From positions 1 to 40,555 of the forward strand of contig JALPMN010000624.1 in NCBI GenBank assembly GCA_024243835.1: DNA of 40,555 nucleotides, in the 5' to 3' direction. The stretch is from Enteropsectra breve. Lineage: Eukaryota; Microsporidia. Position 1 is the first letter of the stretch, and the number at the start of each line of letters is the position of its first letter. Shown here piece after piece: positions 17,814 to 26,356 of the stretch. A program made the position numbers and the translations under genes. The notes under the pieces were generated by a model. The model saw only the letters and a list, made by a program, of their open reading frames with translations, ran no database searches and was not told where the DNA came from.

Positions 17814-18155
17814 ATGATTCCGATAGCACATCCGCTGGCAGACGATAATGCCTCTAAACTGATACTGGAGGAAACTGAAAGAGTATTTGCTCTAAATAGC
17901 TTGATTAGCGGTATTAAAGCCTGTGAAAAGAAAATTAAGAAGAATGAGGATGCGCAGATGCTCATGGTGTTGAGTGGAACAACAACACCAATGGATCTCA
18001 TAACGCACATTCCTATAATGTGTGAAGAGAAGGGAATATCATACATATTTGTGCCTGAGAACAAGTGGATCAAAGACTTCAGCTGTGTCATGCTGCCCGT
18101 AGATAATGAGAAGATGACAAAGATAAATGAGCAGGCATGGCCAAAAAGAGCATAA
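17814..18155 (+). CDS. NHP2: L7Ae-family H/ACA snoRNP protein NHP2
   Basis: The 113-residue protein is a single L7Ae/L30e/S12e RNA-binding domain. The opening IPIAHPLADD and the central DLITHIPIMCEEKGISYIFVP match Nhp2 (PIAKPLA and a near-identical HIPVLCED segment) better than Snu13, which reads FPLAD and HLPLLCED. NHP2 binds H/ACA RNAs in the nucleolus and nucleus, with Cbf5, Nop10 and Gar1, to direct pseudouridylation of rRNA. Yeast Nhp2 is about 156 residues; here the N- and C-terminal tails are cut to the core. It diverges from PIK1. Start at the only early ATG; no CCC is present. Confidence 0.85.
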   Translation: MIPIAHPLADDNASKLILEETERVFALNSLISGIKACEKKIKKNEDAQMLMVLSGTTTPMDLITHIPIMCEEKGISYIFVPENKWIKDFSCVMLPVDNEKMTKINEQAWPKRA

Positions 18156-18862
18156 AGCAGTTATTAAAATATATTGAATATAACTATCCTCTTGATATCA
18201 TTGAGATAAATTAAATAGAAATTCTATTATTTTTATTAAGTGCGATCGCTATTTACTTGTTCAAAATTTAACATCAGATAACCAATATACATTTTGTCGC
18301 TTTCAGGTTCTTTGCTAAACGAAAAGAAGCTATTAGGTTGTTGCCCTAACATGGGTAATCTAATTAAAATTTCATAAGTCCATTTGAGATATGTCGACAC
18401 ATTTAATGAATCAGTTTAGTCCACATTTAAGTTTATTTTTCTTTATCAAAATTATATGCTATAAGCTATTTATAGCGTGAGCTTAATCGTTTGCAAGAAG
18501 AAATCCACTTTTCATTTCAAAATAATTGTGTTTAATTACAGTAATCAGAACTTTAATAAGATTTTTGTTCGCTTAGCATTTGGGCTGATATTAAGATCAA
18601 CTCTTTGGATACAAGATAATTTTATATGCTCTTAAATATAACAAGTTTTGAGATAGTTATTTTTTGTAGAATTCAGATTGCAAATTGATAATAAAATGCT
18701 GCCAGCGAGAGCTTATTAAGCATAATATGACACTATATGAATTATAATATTATCTGTAACATAATTATAATTAAAATACGTTTGTATAACATACTTAAAA
18801 TGTTACATATACTGTAATATCAATTTCTTCACTTGATAAATGTAAAAATAGATCCAAATAAT
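18156..18862. other. Long AT-rich gap downstream of secreted-family copy A
   Basis: Seven hundred bases with no reading frame, no RNA motif and no repeat that I can support. A similar-sized empty gap lies downstream of copy B (37648-38343). Confidence 0.5.
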
Positions 18863-21097
18863 TTAATCAAGCAGAATATTTTCGATTGTAGAGTCGTAAA
18901 CTCTTGGTAGAACCTTATAGGAATGAATAAGCCTAGTTTCGTCCTTGTTAATTGCAAGTATTTCCGGCTTATAAAGTTTTTTTAGAGCTTCTTGGACTTT
19001 TGTTCTGAGGGCTCTGTTCGTTCTCATATTCAAGAATATTTGGTATTTGCCCTCGTTGTGCTCTTTAAGTATCTTATTCGCGGTGGCGAGCATGTACCAA
19101 TAGTTACATCCGACATCATTACATTCTGTTTCTTCACTATAGATCTTTATGCCACGATCAAAGATAAGTTTTCCAGCGTCAAGATCCAAAACCTTAAATG
19201 CAGCATTTAAAGAATCATCGGAGATGAGTTTGTTACCGCCAGTATTAAACTTAATCTGGTTAACACTGGGCATGCTTTGGTCTGTATTTATATAAAATTC
19301 TGTTTCAAGTTCAAGCGTCTGTGCTTTAAAACATGAAAAAATATCCTTTTCGCTGAGTCCCACATTTTGTGGGATGTAAGAATGCATAAAAATCTTTTCA
19401 CTGTTATTTGGAAACTCTATGTAGCTATGGTATCTGTAAATGATCTCTATTTTATCAACAACCTTTGGTGGTTGATTAAACTCTACACCATCTGCAATAT
19501 TTTTATTCTTAAAGAATTTTATAAGTGCACTATATTTTATTTTACGCCATTTCTCTGCAAAGAAATCAGATGGGATAGACTTTTGCTGATGGCCCATATA
19601 AAATATTAAATTTTTAAGTTGCATGTCGCTCTTTATTCGAGCTACTAACTTATGGCATTGAGGGCTACCTTTGAATGTCTTGATATTTTGCTTTACTGCA
19701 TAATCGTTTTTCAAAATATAGTATGCGTAGAAAAAGTCGTAAACTTCAAAATTGCCGAATAGACCAAGATAGGTTAAGGGTATCTTTCTCAAGGTATCCA
19801 AAAAATTTCTACCAAAGCTGTTGTAGTTAATGAAGCTAAGTTCTTTGATCCTTTGGTGAACTATGCTATCATCTTTCAACATGGTAGCTAATACGCTGTC
19901 AAAGACCCGTGAATTTTTGAGATTTGTACCATCGTCCCGGTTTTCATCCTTACAAAAATCTTCCAAATCCATAGAAAAAATGTTTGGAAATAGACAAATA
20001 ATAGAATAATAAAAGTGATCAAGATCCTCTCCCATACTGTTATGGCAAATTGCACGTATGTGTGTAATCTTTTCAAAAGCATATAACTTATCAAATACAC
20101 TTAATACAGATGCTTTTTCAAGGGAGTTGCTCCCAGATGAGAAATAAGGCTTTAAACTCAGTGTTCCATTTGTTCTCATGGCAAATCCGAAAGTTGTCTT
20201 TGCTTGCCTGATAACAATATCTGTAATTTCATTTTTAGCACCAACTTCGATATCAATAATGCTTAGTAATCTCTTAACAGCCATGTTGTCTTCCAAGGAA
20301 ATTATGGTTTTCTTTAAAAGAAGATTATTCACTAATCTAGAATGGTTAGATCTAAGCACAAAATATGGTTTATATTCACGAAAAAGCCCAAGATGATGCA
20401 GATGGATTGCAATGTTAATTGCAAAAAGATAATCTTTTAAAATTACAAAATGCTTTGATACTCCGTTTGGTAAGTTAAAGAAGATATCAGAATAAAGATT
20501 TTCTTTGAAGTCCAGCTCTGCATGAAGCGCTATGATATTAGCTAGTTCATCAATAGTAAGGTTTCCCTTTTCATTGGTTAATTTATTTCGCATTAGAAAT
20601 AAAGAACGAAGGAGTGGACCCATGATGTCTTTTGTAATTGAAAGGGTCAGATTTGCATTTGACTCCAGACATTGTCCATCAGGATGAGTTTGAATTAAAT
20701 GATCCATCTGTTCATTAATTTTGGTCTCAAAAGCATTGAAGTCATCCTCAGGCCATCTTGAATTATTTAATATGCCATTGTAAAGTTTTTCCATTTTTGA
20801 AAGTATGTTTTTTGCGGTATTTTCATTGTACACAACCTCCATACTATTTGAACCGTTATTTATGTTTTCTCTCATCTCAATGTGGTTCATAAGCATTCGA
20901 CTACTCAATACATCTGTGCACTCGCATTCAAACGGTTCCGTTTCGCCACATTTCATATTTACACTTAGACTATTCATCCTCTTTGGCTTTTTTGGTAGAT
21001 TAACTACAGCTGAAGCCGAGCTTAAGCCTAAGAACATGCTGGTATATACTACCACTAAAGGTGATATCTTATTTAGGGCTTTTAGTGGTTTTAGCAT
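18863..21097 (-). CDS. Secreted lineage-specific large protein, copy A
   Basis: The 744-residue protein is unknown to me as a named family but is clearly paralogous to the protein at 38344-40479. It opens with a convincing signal peptide: a lysine-containing n-region (MLKPLKALNK), a hydrophobic core around PLVVVYTSMFLGL, and an SSASA cleavage-like motif. The mature part has no transmembrane segment and is rich in Leu, Ile, Phe and Asn, with N-glycosylation-like NNS/NLT sites. Shared blocks include LDFKENLYSDIFF, LSVFDKLYAFEKITHIRAI and LGLFGNFEVYDFF. Their spacing of short Leu-rich strands and helices suggests a leucine-rich-repeat-like solenoid, which is inference. It is plausibly exported towards the host cell. 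The frame is open back to a TTG at 21118; the ATG at 21097 is chosen. Confidence 0.8.
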   Translation of the reverse strand: MLKPLKALNKISPLVVVYTSMFLGLSSASAVVNLPKKPKRMNSLSVNMKCGETEPFECECTDVLSSRMLMNHIEMRENINNGSNSMEVVYNENTAKNILSKMEKLYNGILNNSRWPEDDFNAFETKINEQMDHLIQTHPDGQCLESNANLTLSITKDIMGPLLRSLFLMRNKLTNEKGNLTIDELANIIALHAELDFKENLYSDIFFNLPNGVSKHFVILKDYLFAINIAIHLHHLGLFREYKPYFVLRSNHSRLVNNLLLKKTIISLEDNMAVKRLLSIIDIEVGAKNEITDIVIRQAKTTFGFAMRTNGTLSLKPYFSSGSNSLEKASVLSVFDKLYAFEKITHIRAICHNSMGEDLDHFYYSIICLFPNIFSMDLEDFCKDENRDDGTNLKNSRVFDSVLATMLKDDSIVHQRIKELSFINYNSFGRNFLDTLRKIPLTYLGLFGNFEVYDFFYAYYILKNDYAVKQNIKTFKGSPQCHKLVARIKSDMQLKNLIFYMGHQQKSIPSDFFAEKWRKIKYSALIKFFKNKNIADGVEFNQPPKVVDKIEIIYRYHSYIEFPNNSEKIFMHSYIPQNVGLSEKDIFSCFKAQTLELETEFYINTDQSMPSVNQIKFNTGGNKLISDDSLNAAFKVLDLDAGKLIFDRGIKIYSEETECNDVGCNYWYMLATANKILKEHNEGKYQIFLNMRTNRALRTKVQEALKKLYKPEILAINKDETRLIHSYKVLPRVYDSTIENILLD

Positions 21098-21996
21098 TCT
21101 TCTTAAGTTCAAAAGCAATATTTATATTATTGCGCCCCCTTTTACAATAACCTATTACAAATTTCGCAGTTCTAAAAGGAGAAAATATTCCAAGCCAATA
21201 ATAAAGTATTCGCGTTTACTATAATATCTTTCAGTTTTTAATATTAAAATAGTGTTGCTACCATTTAAATTGGACACTGGAGTTATTCAAGAAAAAATGC
21301 AAAAAAATAAATTTCTTTTGGTTTAAACGTTCATATTAATCTAACCTACTAAAACAATGGATCTGAAATGAATTTAAAGAATAAACTACAAGAAATAAAT
21401 GAGCACTAGCATCTACAATGCTTATCATGCCCTCTTTTTGGTACATTTCTAAAAAGAAATTTTCATAAATCATTGTTATTTAAATTTAAAGCTAAGATAT
21501 GGTTCCCTGCATCCTTAAAGGCACTTTTGTAGCTTATTACAATGAAAATATAGATAGGTAAACTTTACTTGTTAAATGTGATTGACTTAGTGACCAATCA
21601 TTTTGGATAACTATCAGACCAATAGAATTTATTATTTAACCAGCAAGATTATTATTCAACCATGGCTAGCTACGATACAATAACTTGTTCATTTTTTCAC
21701 AACTGAACATAAATTTGAATTCTGCACTATGCACTCTTTGACATAAGCTTTGATAAATGTTCTCAAAATAAACGGGCCGAAACAGATGAGCCGAAAAAAT
21801 CACACAGAAAAAACGCTAAAGGATAAATAGCTGAAAATGGAGGCTTAGGAGAAAATAGAGATTTTGTTTTTAAGTTTCACTTGGCTATAAAATCATTAGT
21901 GGAGTGTATTACTGTGAAAAAGATAGTTTTATTCCTCTTTGCATAGTTCTAATAAATTCATTTTCAGTATTTTGCCAAAACGACCCTTATTTTGTC
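21098..21996. other. Long AT-rich intergenic region between divergent copy A and ORC4
   Basis: About 900 bases without a supportable gene. On the minus strand a GGGGG run lies about 40 bases before copy A's ATG and may be its start-proximal signal. A 17-codon ATG frame at 21401 is too short to credit. On the plus strand the ORC4 frame is open back to a GTG at 21904; that extension is hydrophobic and looks noncoding. Confidence 0.5.
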
Positions 21997-22779
21997 ATGG
22001 ATAAAAAGATAAGCACATTTTTGAAGCCGTACCACGAGAAGGCACGGGAAATGATGAAGGAGAAATCCAACCAGTTTCTTATCGCAGGGCTGGATGAAGC
22101 GCTGCTGATGCACTTGAAAAATTTAATAATAGAGAAATCTAAATACACTGCGGTGAGTGTGCGAAATGAAAAAGACGAAGATCCGGAGGGCAAGATATTT
22201 TTTATCAATCTGCAAGACAAGACTGCGATGGACTATCAAGCGCTTCTTTATTACTATCTAGAGCTTCCTTTGAAGCACAAGTGCCATGTGTGCCTTATAA
22301 CAACATCGAGCCTTGCACTTGCTTCCTTTGAGAAGCGTGTAAGGAGCCGCTTCAAGCATAGGATCCTTTTTGTGCCGTATTTCTCAGAAGGAGACTCTCC
22401 AGAAGAAGAGGGGCTGATGGAGAAAGAAAATAAAGAAATAACTAAAAAATACGGCCTGGAGCAATTTTCGCTCGGCTTTTTGCTGCGTCTTTTTGAGCCG
22501 ATTCATTTTGCGCTTGTACTAATGGCAATAAATAAAAAATTCAAGACTTCAGACTGCTACACGCACTACAAGCGCTTTGCAGTGAATCTTAACGAGCTAA
22601 AGAGTGCAGAACAGCACCATATTTATCGCTGCCTTTATGATCTGCAGGGATCTGGCATTATCAGTGAGCGAGGGGGCATTCTTGTGGATAAAAATGAGAT
22701 TTTCAATTTTATAAAGACAAACTGTCCCTTGTACCTGCGCAAAATAATTCCAAAGAGCGGCAGCAGTAAAAAAATATGA
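21997..22779 (+). CDS. ORC4: Origin recognition complex subunit 4, nucleotide-binding motifs lost
   Basis: The 260-residue protein matches ORC4 in two places. CHVCLITTSSLALASFEKRV with RSRFKHR (about 96-122) matches the ORC4 segment that contains its arginine finger. LRLFEPIHFALVLMAINK, YTHYKRFA and LYDLQGSGII (about 163-223) match the C-terminal winged-helix part. The N-terminal AAA+ motifs are gone. Where Walker A should be, the sequence reads AGLDEALLM (30-38) with no glycine loop, Lys or Thr, and where Walker B should be it reads FFINLQD (68-74). Human ORC4 is about 436 residues. Inference: a structural subunit that still contacts ORC1's ATP site. The ATG at 21997 is the first in frame, with CCC about ten bases upstream. 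Confidence 0.75.
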   Translation: MDKKISTFLKPYHEKAREMMKEKSNQFLIAGLDEALLMHLKNLIIEKSKYTAVSVRNEKDEDPEGKIFFINLQDKTAMDYQALLYYYLELPLKHKCHVCLITTSSLALASFEKRVRSRFKHRILFVPYFSEGDSPEEEGLMEKENKEITKKYGLEQFSLGFLLRLFEPIHFALVLMAINKKFKTSDCYTHYKRFAVNLNELKSAEQHHIYRCLYDLQGSGIISERGGILVDKNEIFNFIKTNCPLYLRKIIPKSGSSKKI

Positions 22780-22908
22780 TGACATTCTTGACACACAGTG
22801 CATAGATCATCCATTTTCTATATAAGATTTATTACCCGTGGAATAAAGCTGTCTTTCTATTTTCCCTACTATTTATTTGTTTATGTTTAGGTGATGGCCG
22901 TGCTGGAG

Positions 22909-22912
22909 CCCC
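22909..22912 (+). promoter_or_regulatory. CCCC start signal of the Trs120-like candidate gene
   Basis: CCCC abuts the ATG at 22913, in a short 133-base spacer. Confidence 0.6.
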
Positions 22913-24409
22913 ATGTTCAACATTGTTTCTATTTATCATGCCGGAAAACACAGCTTTCCGCTTCTCGACACACTGCCAGTCAAGCAATATCAGCTAAAGA
23001 TCCATTTTCTCAGAACCCCAAAGTCGATCCTTGGCATTGTGCCGCAAATTTTTTCTATTTACATCGAGAACAGGGTATTCTTCGACACGACTGAAATCCC
23101 GCTGCATGGTGATGATAGAGAAATATCCTATGATGCGTATAAAAGTGAGCTGTGCGTTTATATGGAGAAATACCTGGAGGATATGAGTTTATTTTCGCGT
23201 GATCCCATGGATAAGATCAGGTTCTATTTCATCACCAAGAACCTCAAAAAGGCACGCGAAGAAATAAAAGAGTCCCCAGACGGCCCAGAAACAAGCATGC
23301 TCAAGTTTATGTGCACACACAGCTACAATGTCTTCAATTATTACCTGATTAATCAAGAAATACTGATAAATGCAACGGATATTGACAAACTAGAAGGAAA
23401 CTCCGTAATATCAAAATTTGCATTAGAAAACTACAAACAGATTTTCTATTTGGAAAATGAATATAAAAATACCGCAAAAAATTGCTATGATGAAATATAC
23501 AAGATTGCTGTTGGTCTTGACGACCGCACTAAGATAATATTCCTTGTAGGATTTTTACACAAAATTCCAGTGGCAAAATTCGCCAGTCTAAGCAACGGGA
23601 TCAAGTTCAAAAAACCCTATTTAAGAATATATCTGAATATGAAGCTGGCTGAAATGGCATTGATGATGAAAAAGAAGCACCTGGCACTGCTGCTCTACAT
23701 AGAGGCACACAATGAGAAGGTCGCTGCAAATGATTTGATATTTAAGAATGAACTGCTGGTTAGTGCAATGAGCTGCACAGAGAATGCTACTTGGAAAACG
23801 GAAATATTTAAGGAAATTGAGAAAACAAAAGATAATGCTGAGAGCCTCTATGGGATGTTGCAGCAGGACGATGTGTTTGAAATACCCAATGAAAATATTA
23901 ATCCGGACAGTATACAGCTAGTGAGTGCATCAAATTTATATTCATTTGGTGTTTTTAAGGAGCTACAAGAGCTTTGCTTTACAGACTCGCTTCTTGTGAA
24001 GTGCAGTAGTGATATTTCGGTAGACGGAATATTCTGTGAGGGCGGGGTCTTTGTGCCTGTTTTCGCTTCGGGCAAGAGCATTAGTGTGCCGTTTACTGGT
24101 AGGGAGACTAAAGTGCATATCGAAAGCCTTATTTTATCGTGTGGAGAAATGATTGAACTAAAAAAGACGTTTAGTAGAACTGAACGGAAGGGCAATGTTC
24201 ATATCAGAGAAATTGTGTACTCCGAAAAAATCTGCTGTATCTTCAGTGTTACGGGAATGGTTGATGAGATTCTTCTGGATCCCTCGATTGGTACTTATTT
24301 ATTTGAAGAGAAAACCCTGAAAATTGTGCTCAATAAAGCATTGGAATGCTTTAGCTTTTCCTTTAAAATAGCAGATGAGATCTACGAAGAGATTGTGGTA
24401 GAGCTTTAG
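22913..24409 (+). CDS. Unassigned protein, possibly a reduced TRAPPII Trs120-like subunit
   Basis: I cannot assign this 498-residue protein firmly. It has a mixed alpha/beta N-terminal 100 residues and a helical-repeat middle (about 110-320). A beta-rich C-terminal third of alternating short strands (about 340-498) suggests one or two Ig-like beta-sandwich domains. This order, and the helix pair LRIYLNMKLAEMALMMKKKHLALLLY near 230-255, resembles Trs120/TRAPPC9, a TRAPPII subunit acting in Golgi trafficking, but Trs120 is about 1290 residues and the match is weak. No signal peptide or membrane segment is seen. The ATG is preceded directly by CCCC, and ORC4 ends 133 bases upstream on the same strand. 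Confidence 0.75.
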   Translation: MFNIVSIYHAGKHSFPLLDTLPVKQYQLKIHFLRTPKSILGIVPQIFSIYIENRVFFDTTEIPLHGDDREISYDAYKSELCVYMEKYLEDMSLFSRDPMDKIRFYFITKNLKKAREEIKESPDGPETSMLKFMCTHSYNVFNYYLINQEILINATDIDKLEGNSVISKFALENYKQIFYLENEYKNTAKNCYDEIYKIAVGLDDRTKIIFLVGFLHKIPVAKFASLSNGIKFKKPYLRIYLNMKLAEMALMMKKKHLALLLYIEAHNEKVAANDLIFKNELLVSAMSCTENATWKTEIFKEIEKTKDNAESLYGMLQQDDVFEIPNENINPDSIQLVSASNLYSFGVFKELQELCFTDSLLVKCSSDISVDGIFCEGGVFVPVFASGKSISVPFTGRETKVHIESLILSCGEMIELKKTFSRTERKGNVHIREIVYSEKICCIFSVTGMVDEILLDPSIGTYLFEEKTLKIVLNKALECFSFSFKIADEIYEEIVVEL

Positions 24410-24630
24410 TCGAGCATAATTTATTAAACAATAGAATACATCCAAACGTAAAATATTTTTTTTATCTATTCACTTTGATATGAATACGATAAAACGGTCA
24501 TTTATAAAGCCATAATTATATAGCACTGATCTATATTTTAATAACAGTTTTTTATTATTTCATATCCAGCATTGTGAATACAAAGAGTTTTGCAAATCTA
24601 GGATATATTTTCTATATAGACATTTTCTAG

Positions 24631-24633
24631 CCC
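24631..24633 (+). promoter_or_regulatory. CCC start signal of TAF4
   Basis: CCC abuts the ATG at 24634, preceded by a T-rich AT tract. Confidence 0.6.
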
Positions 24634-25566
24634 ATGGATAGTAATGATTTTTTTGAGCATTTGGCTCCAGAAAAGAAGAAAGTAGTAACTGCTGCATTCA
24701 ATGCGGTATACAACAATGAAATGAGCACCGCCGAGTTTATAAAGGTCTGTGAGAATATCCTCAACGAGGATGAGTTTGATGCCATTTTCAACAAGGCCCA
24801 GAATGCATCGGGAAGCCAGCACTCAGCAGGCTCCAAAAAAGATGAAATAAAGACCGAGCATATTGAGGATATCATGCAGTACAGCGGGATTGATCTGAAG
24901 GAGGAGGCGAATATGATCACCAAAGAGGCAGAGTACAACATTTCTGTCGGGAGCTACTCGGACGTGGACAGAAACAACCAGATAGACTCGCTGCTGAATC
25001 CATCGCTTTTCAGGGAATACGTTGAAAAGCTGTGCTACTCCAAGGGTGTTGAGATAACAGACGAGGCATTCGTGTTTATGTTCCATGTTCTGAAAAGAAA
25101 GCTGACCGACTTTGTGGAGAAGATGGCCGAGGCGTGCTCCGTAAGAACAGAAGCAGGGCTTCAGGACTTTAGCTTTAGGATTGACAATGAGATTAGCAAG
25201 CAGCTCTGGTATTTGAACGATATTGAGAAACAGAAACTGGACAGGCTGATGCTTAAGAAAGACGATGATCAGAAGAAAAGAAAAGTCATTCAGGAGCGCG
25301 AGGATCTGCTGATAAAGAAGCGGCAGAGCAACAGCGTTGCGATGGCTGCGATGGGCCTTAAGGCCAAGTCCTGGATGAACATTTCGTCAAACAGCAAAGA
25401 GGACGAGGAAAATAAATTCACATCGCTGTACGCGCCGTTTGATGAAAAGGCATTTGATGACAAAATAAACAACCGTGTCATAACAATGAAGGATTTCATA
25501 TATGTGCTGGAGAAAGACAAGCGCTACAACAAATCAGTGTTTTTAATTCAGCACTACTTTAAATAA
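24634..25566 (+). CDS. TAF4: TFIID subunit TAF4
   Basis: The 310-residue protein corresponds to the TAF4 C-terminal TAF4 domain. A histone-fold-like segment lies at about residues 124-175 (LLNPSLFREYVEKLC and FVFMFHVLKRKLTDFVEKM), where TAF4 pairs with TAF12. A charged helical linker contains DIEKQKLDRL, and the run MAAMGLKAKSW fits the conserved ALAAIG-type stretch. The protein ends with RVITMKDFIYVLEKDKRYNK, matching the RVNLRDLIFCLE-type end of TAF4 proteins. TFIID recruits RNA polymerase II at promoters. Together with TOA1 and Bdp1, the window carries several basal transcription factors. The start has CCC directly upstream. Confidence 0.88.
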   Translation: MDSNDFFEHLAPEKKKVVTAAFNAVYNNEMSTAEFIKVCENILNEDEFDAIFNKAQNASGSQHSAGSKKDEIKTEHIEDIMQYSGIDLKEEANMITKEAEYNISVGSYSDVDRNNQIDSLLNPSLFREYVEKLCYSKGVEITDEAFVFMFHVLKRKLTDFVEKMAEACSVRTEAGLQDFSFRIDNEISKQLWYLNDIEKQKLDRLMLKKDDDQKKRKVIQEREDLLIKKRQSNSVAMAAMGLKAKSWMNISSNSKEDEENKFTSLYAPFDEKAFDDKINNRVITMKDFIYVLEKDKRYNKSVFLIQHYFK

Positions 25567-25672
25567 ATGTTTAAGATAAGACTATTCTTCTTTAAATATT
25601 TCTGACTAGACATAGTTTTAACTAAAGAACTAGTTTTAATTATAGATTGCTTTTAGTACATTCATTCGGAAT

Positions 25673-25727
25673 TTTACAGCGAAATTTACAGCAGCATTTA
25701 CAGTAACATTTACAGCGGCATTTACAG
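25673..25727. repeat. Exact-period 12-bp tandem repeat, five copies
   Basis: TTTACAG occurs five times with ends at 25679, 25691, 25703, 25715 and 25727, a strict 12-base period with variable bases between. On the minus strand each unit reads CTGTAAAT, carrying an in-frame TAA, in three units followed by ATG. The first unit overlaps the stop codon of the small coiled-coil gene, so the array forms the start of its 3' flank. Confidence 0.85.
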
Positions 25728-26015
25728 TTCATTTATTTCATTGCTAAGCGATTTGAAAAATGCTGCGCTGGATTTCTTTGCATCTGCAGAGAGGCCTCTC
25801 CACAGTCTTTTGAGCAAGATTTGGTTAGTGGCCCTCTCTGATTCTATTTCTCGCTGATTGCTTTCGATCTTTGCCTCAAGCTCCTTGTTATGTTCTTCCA
25901 AGACTTTGAGAAGCGCTTCCTGCTCTACTGCCTCTACGCTTTCAAGTACTGCCATTATTTCCTCGTTGCTTAGCTTTTCAATTGCTTTTGGGGAGCTGAG
26001 ATCAAACTTGTGCAT
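25722..26015 (-). CDS. Small coiled-coil protein, unknown function
   Basis: I do not recognise this 97-residue protein (99 if the ATG at 26021 is used). Residues about 10-75 form one continuous charged heptad-like helix (EEIMAVLESVEAVEQEALLK, HNKELEAKIES), so it is very likely a coiled coil. A short basic/aromatic segment (LLKRLWRGL) and a Ser/Ala-rich helix follow. There is no signal peptide. Two ATGs lie six bases apart; the second is directly preceded by CCC, so it is preferred. The stop codon is embedded in a 12-bp tandem repeat, which suggests the C terminus is evolutionarily unstable. It may be a kinetochore-, motor- or vesicle-associated adaptor, but nothing decides this. Confidence 0.6.
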   Translation of the reverse strand: MHKFDLSSPKAIEKLSNEEIMAVLESVEAVEQEALLKVLEEHNKELEAKIESNQREIESERATNQILLKRLWRGLSADAKKSSAAFFKSLSNEINEL

Positions 26016-26021
26016 GGGCAT

Positions 26022-26356
26022 CTAAAATCTCATTTCTCAAATGTTCCAAAAGCAAAATTCTTAATGTTTTTATCTCAATTATACTAGGAACAAACAACCA
26101 TTTGACAATAATCTCATTTTGTCTGGCATATAGTTTGCTACCCATAAATTTAGATATTTTAGAGATGGTTTAGTGATATTGAAATTTCATATCTGAAATA
26201 TGTTTTTAAACCTTTATCTTTGCTAAAAACAAGTACAAAAGATTTAAAAAAAATAGTCCTTATTCCAGACAATAATGATTTTTGTTAGACCATAAAGAAC
26301 TCTTTAATGACACTAAAGGCTATAATTATATTTAACAATTACGATGATTAATACTT
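26022..26356. other. AT-rich intergenic region
   Basis: No gene, repeat or structured element is apparent between the start of the small coiled-coil gene and the 3' end of FEN1. Confidence 0.5.

Noticed and set aside
20805..21224. 139-codon plus-strand frame overlapping the 5' end of copy A
   Set aside because: It lies opposite the signal peptide and N terminus of copy A; its hydrophobic translation mirrors the opposite strand.
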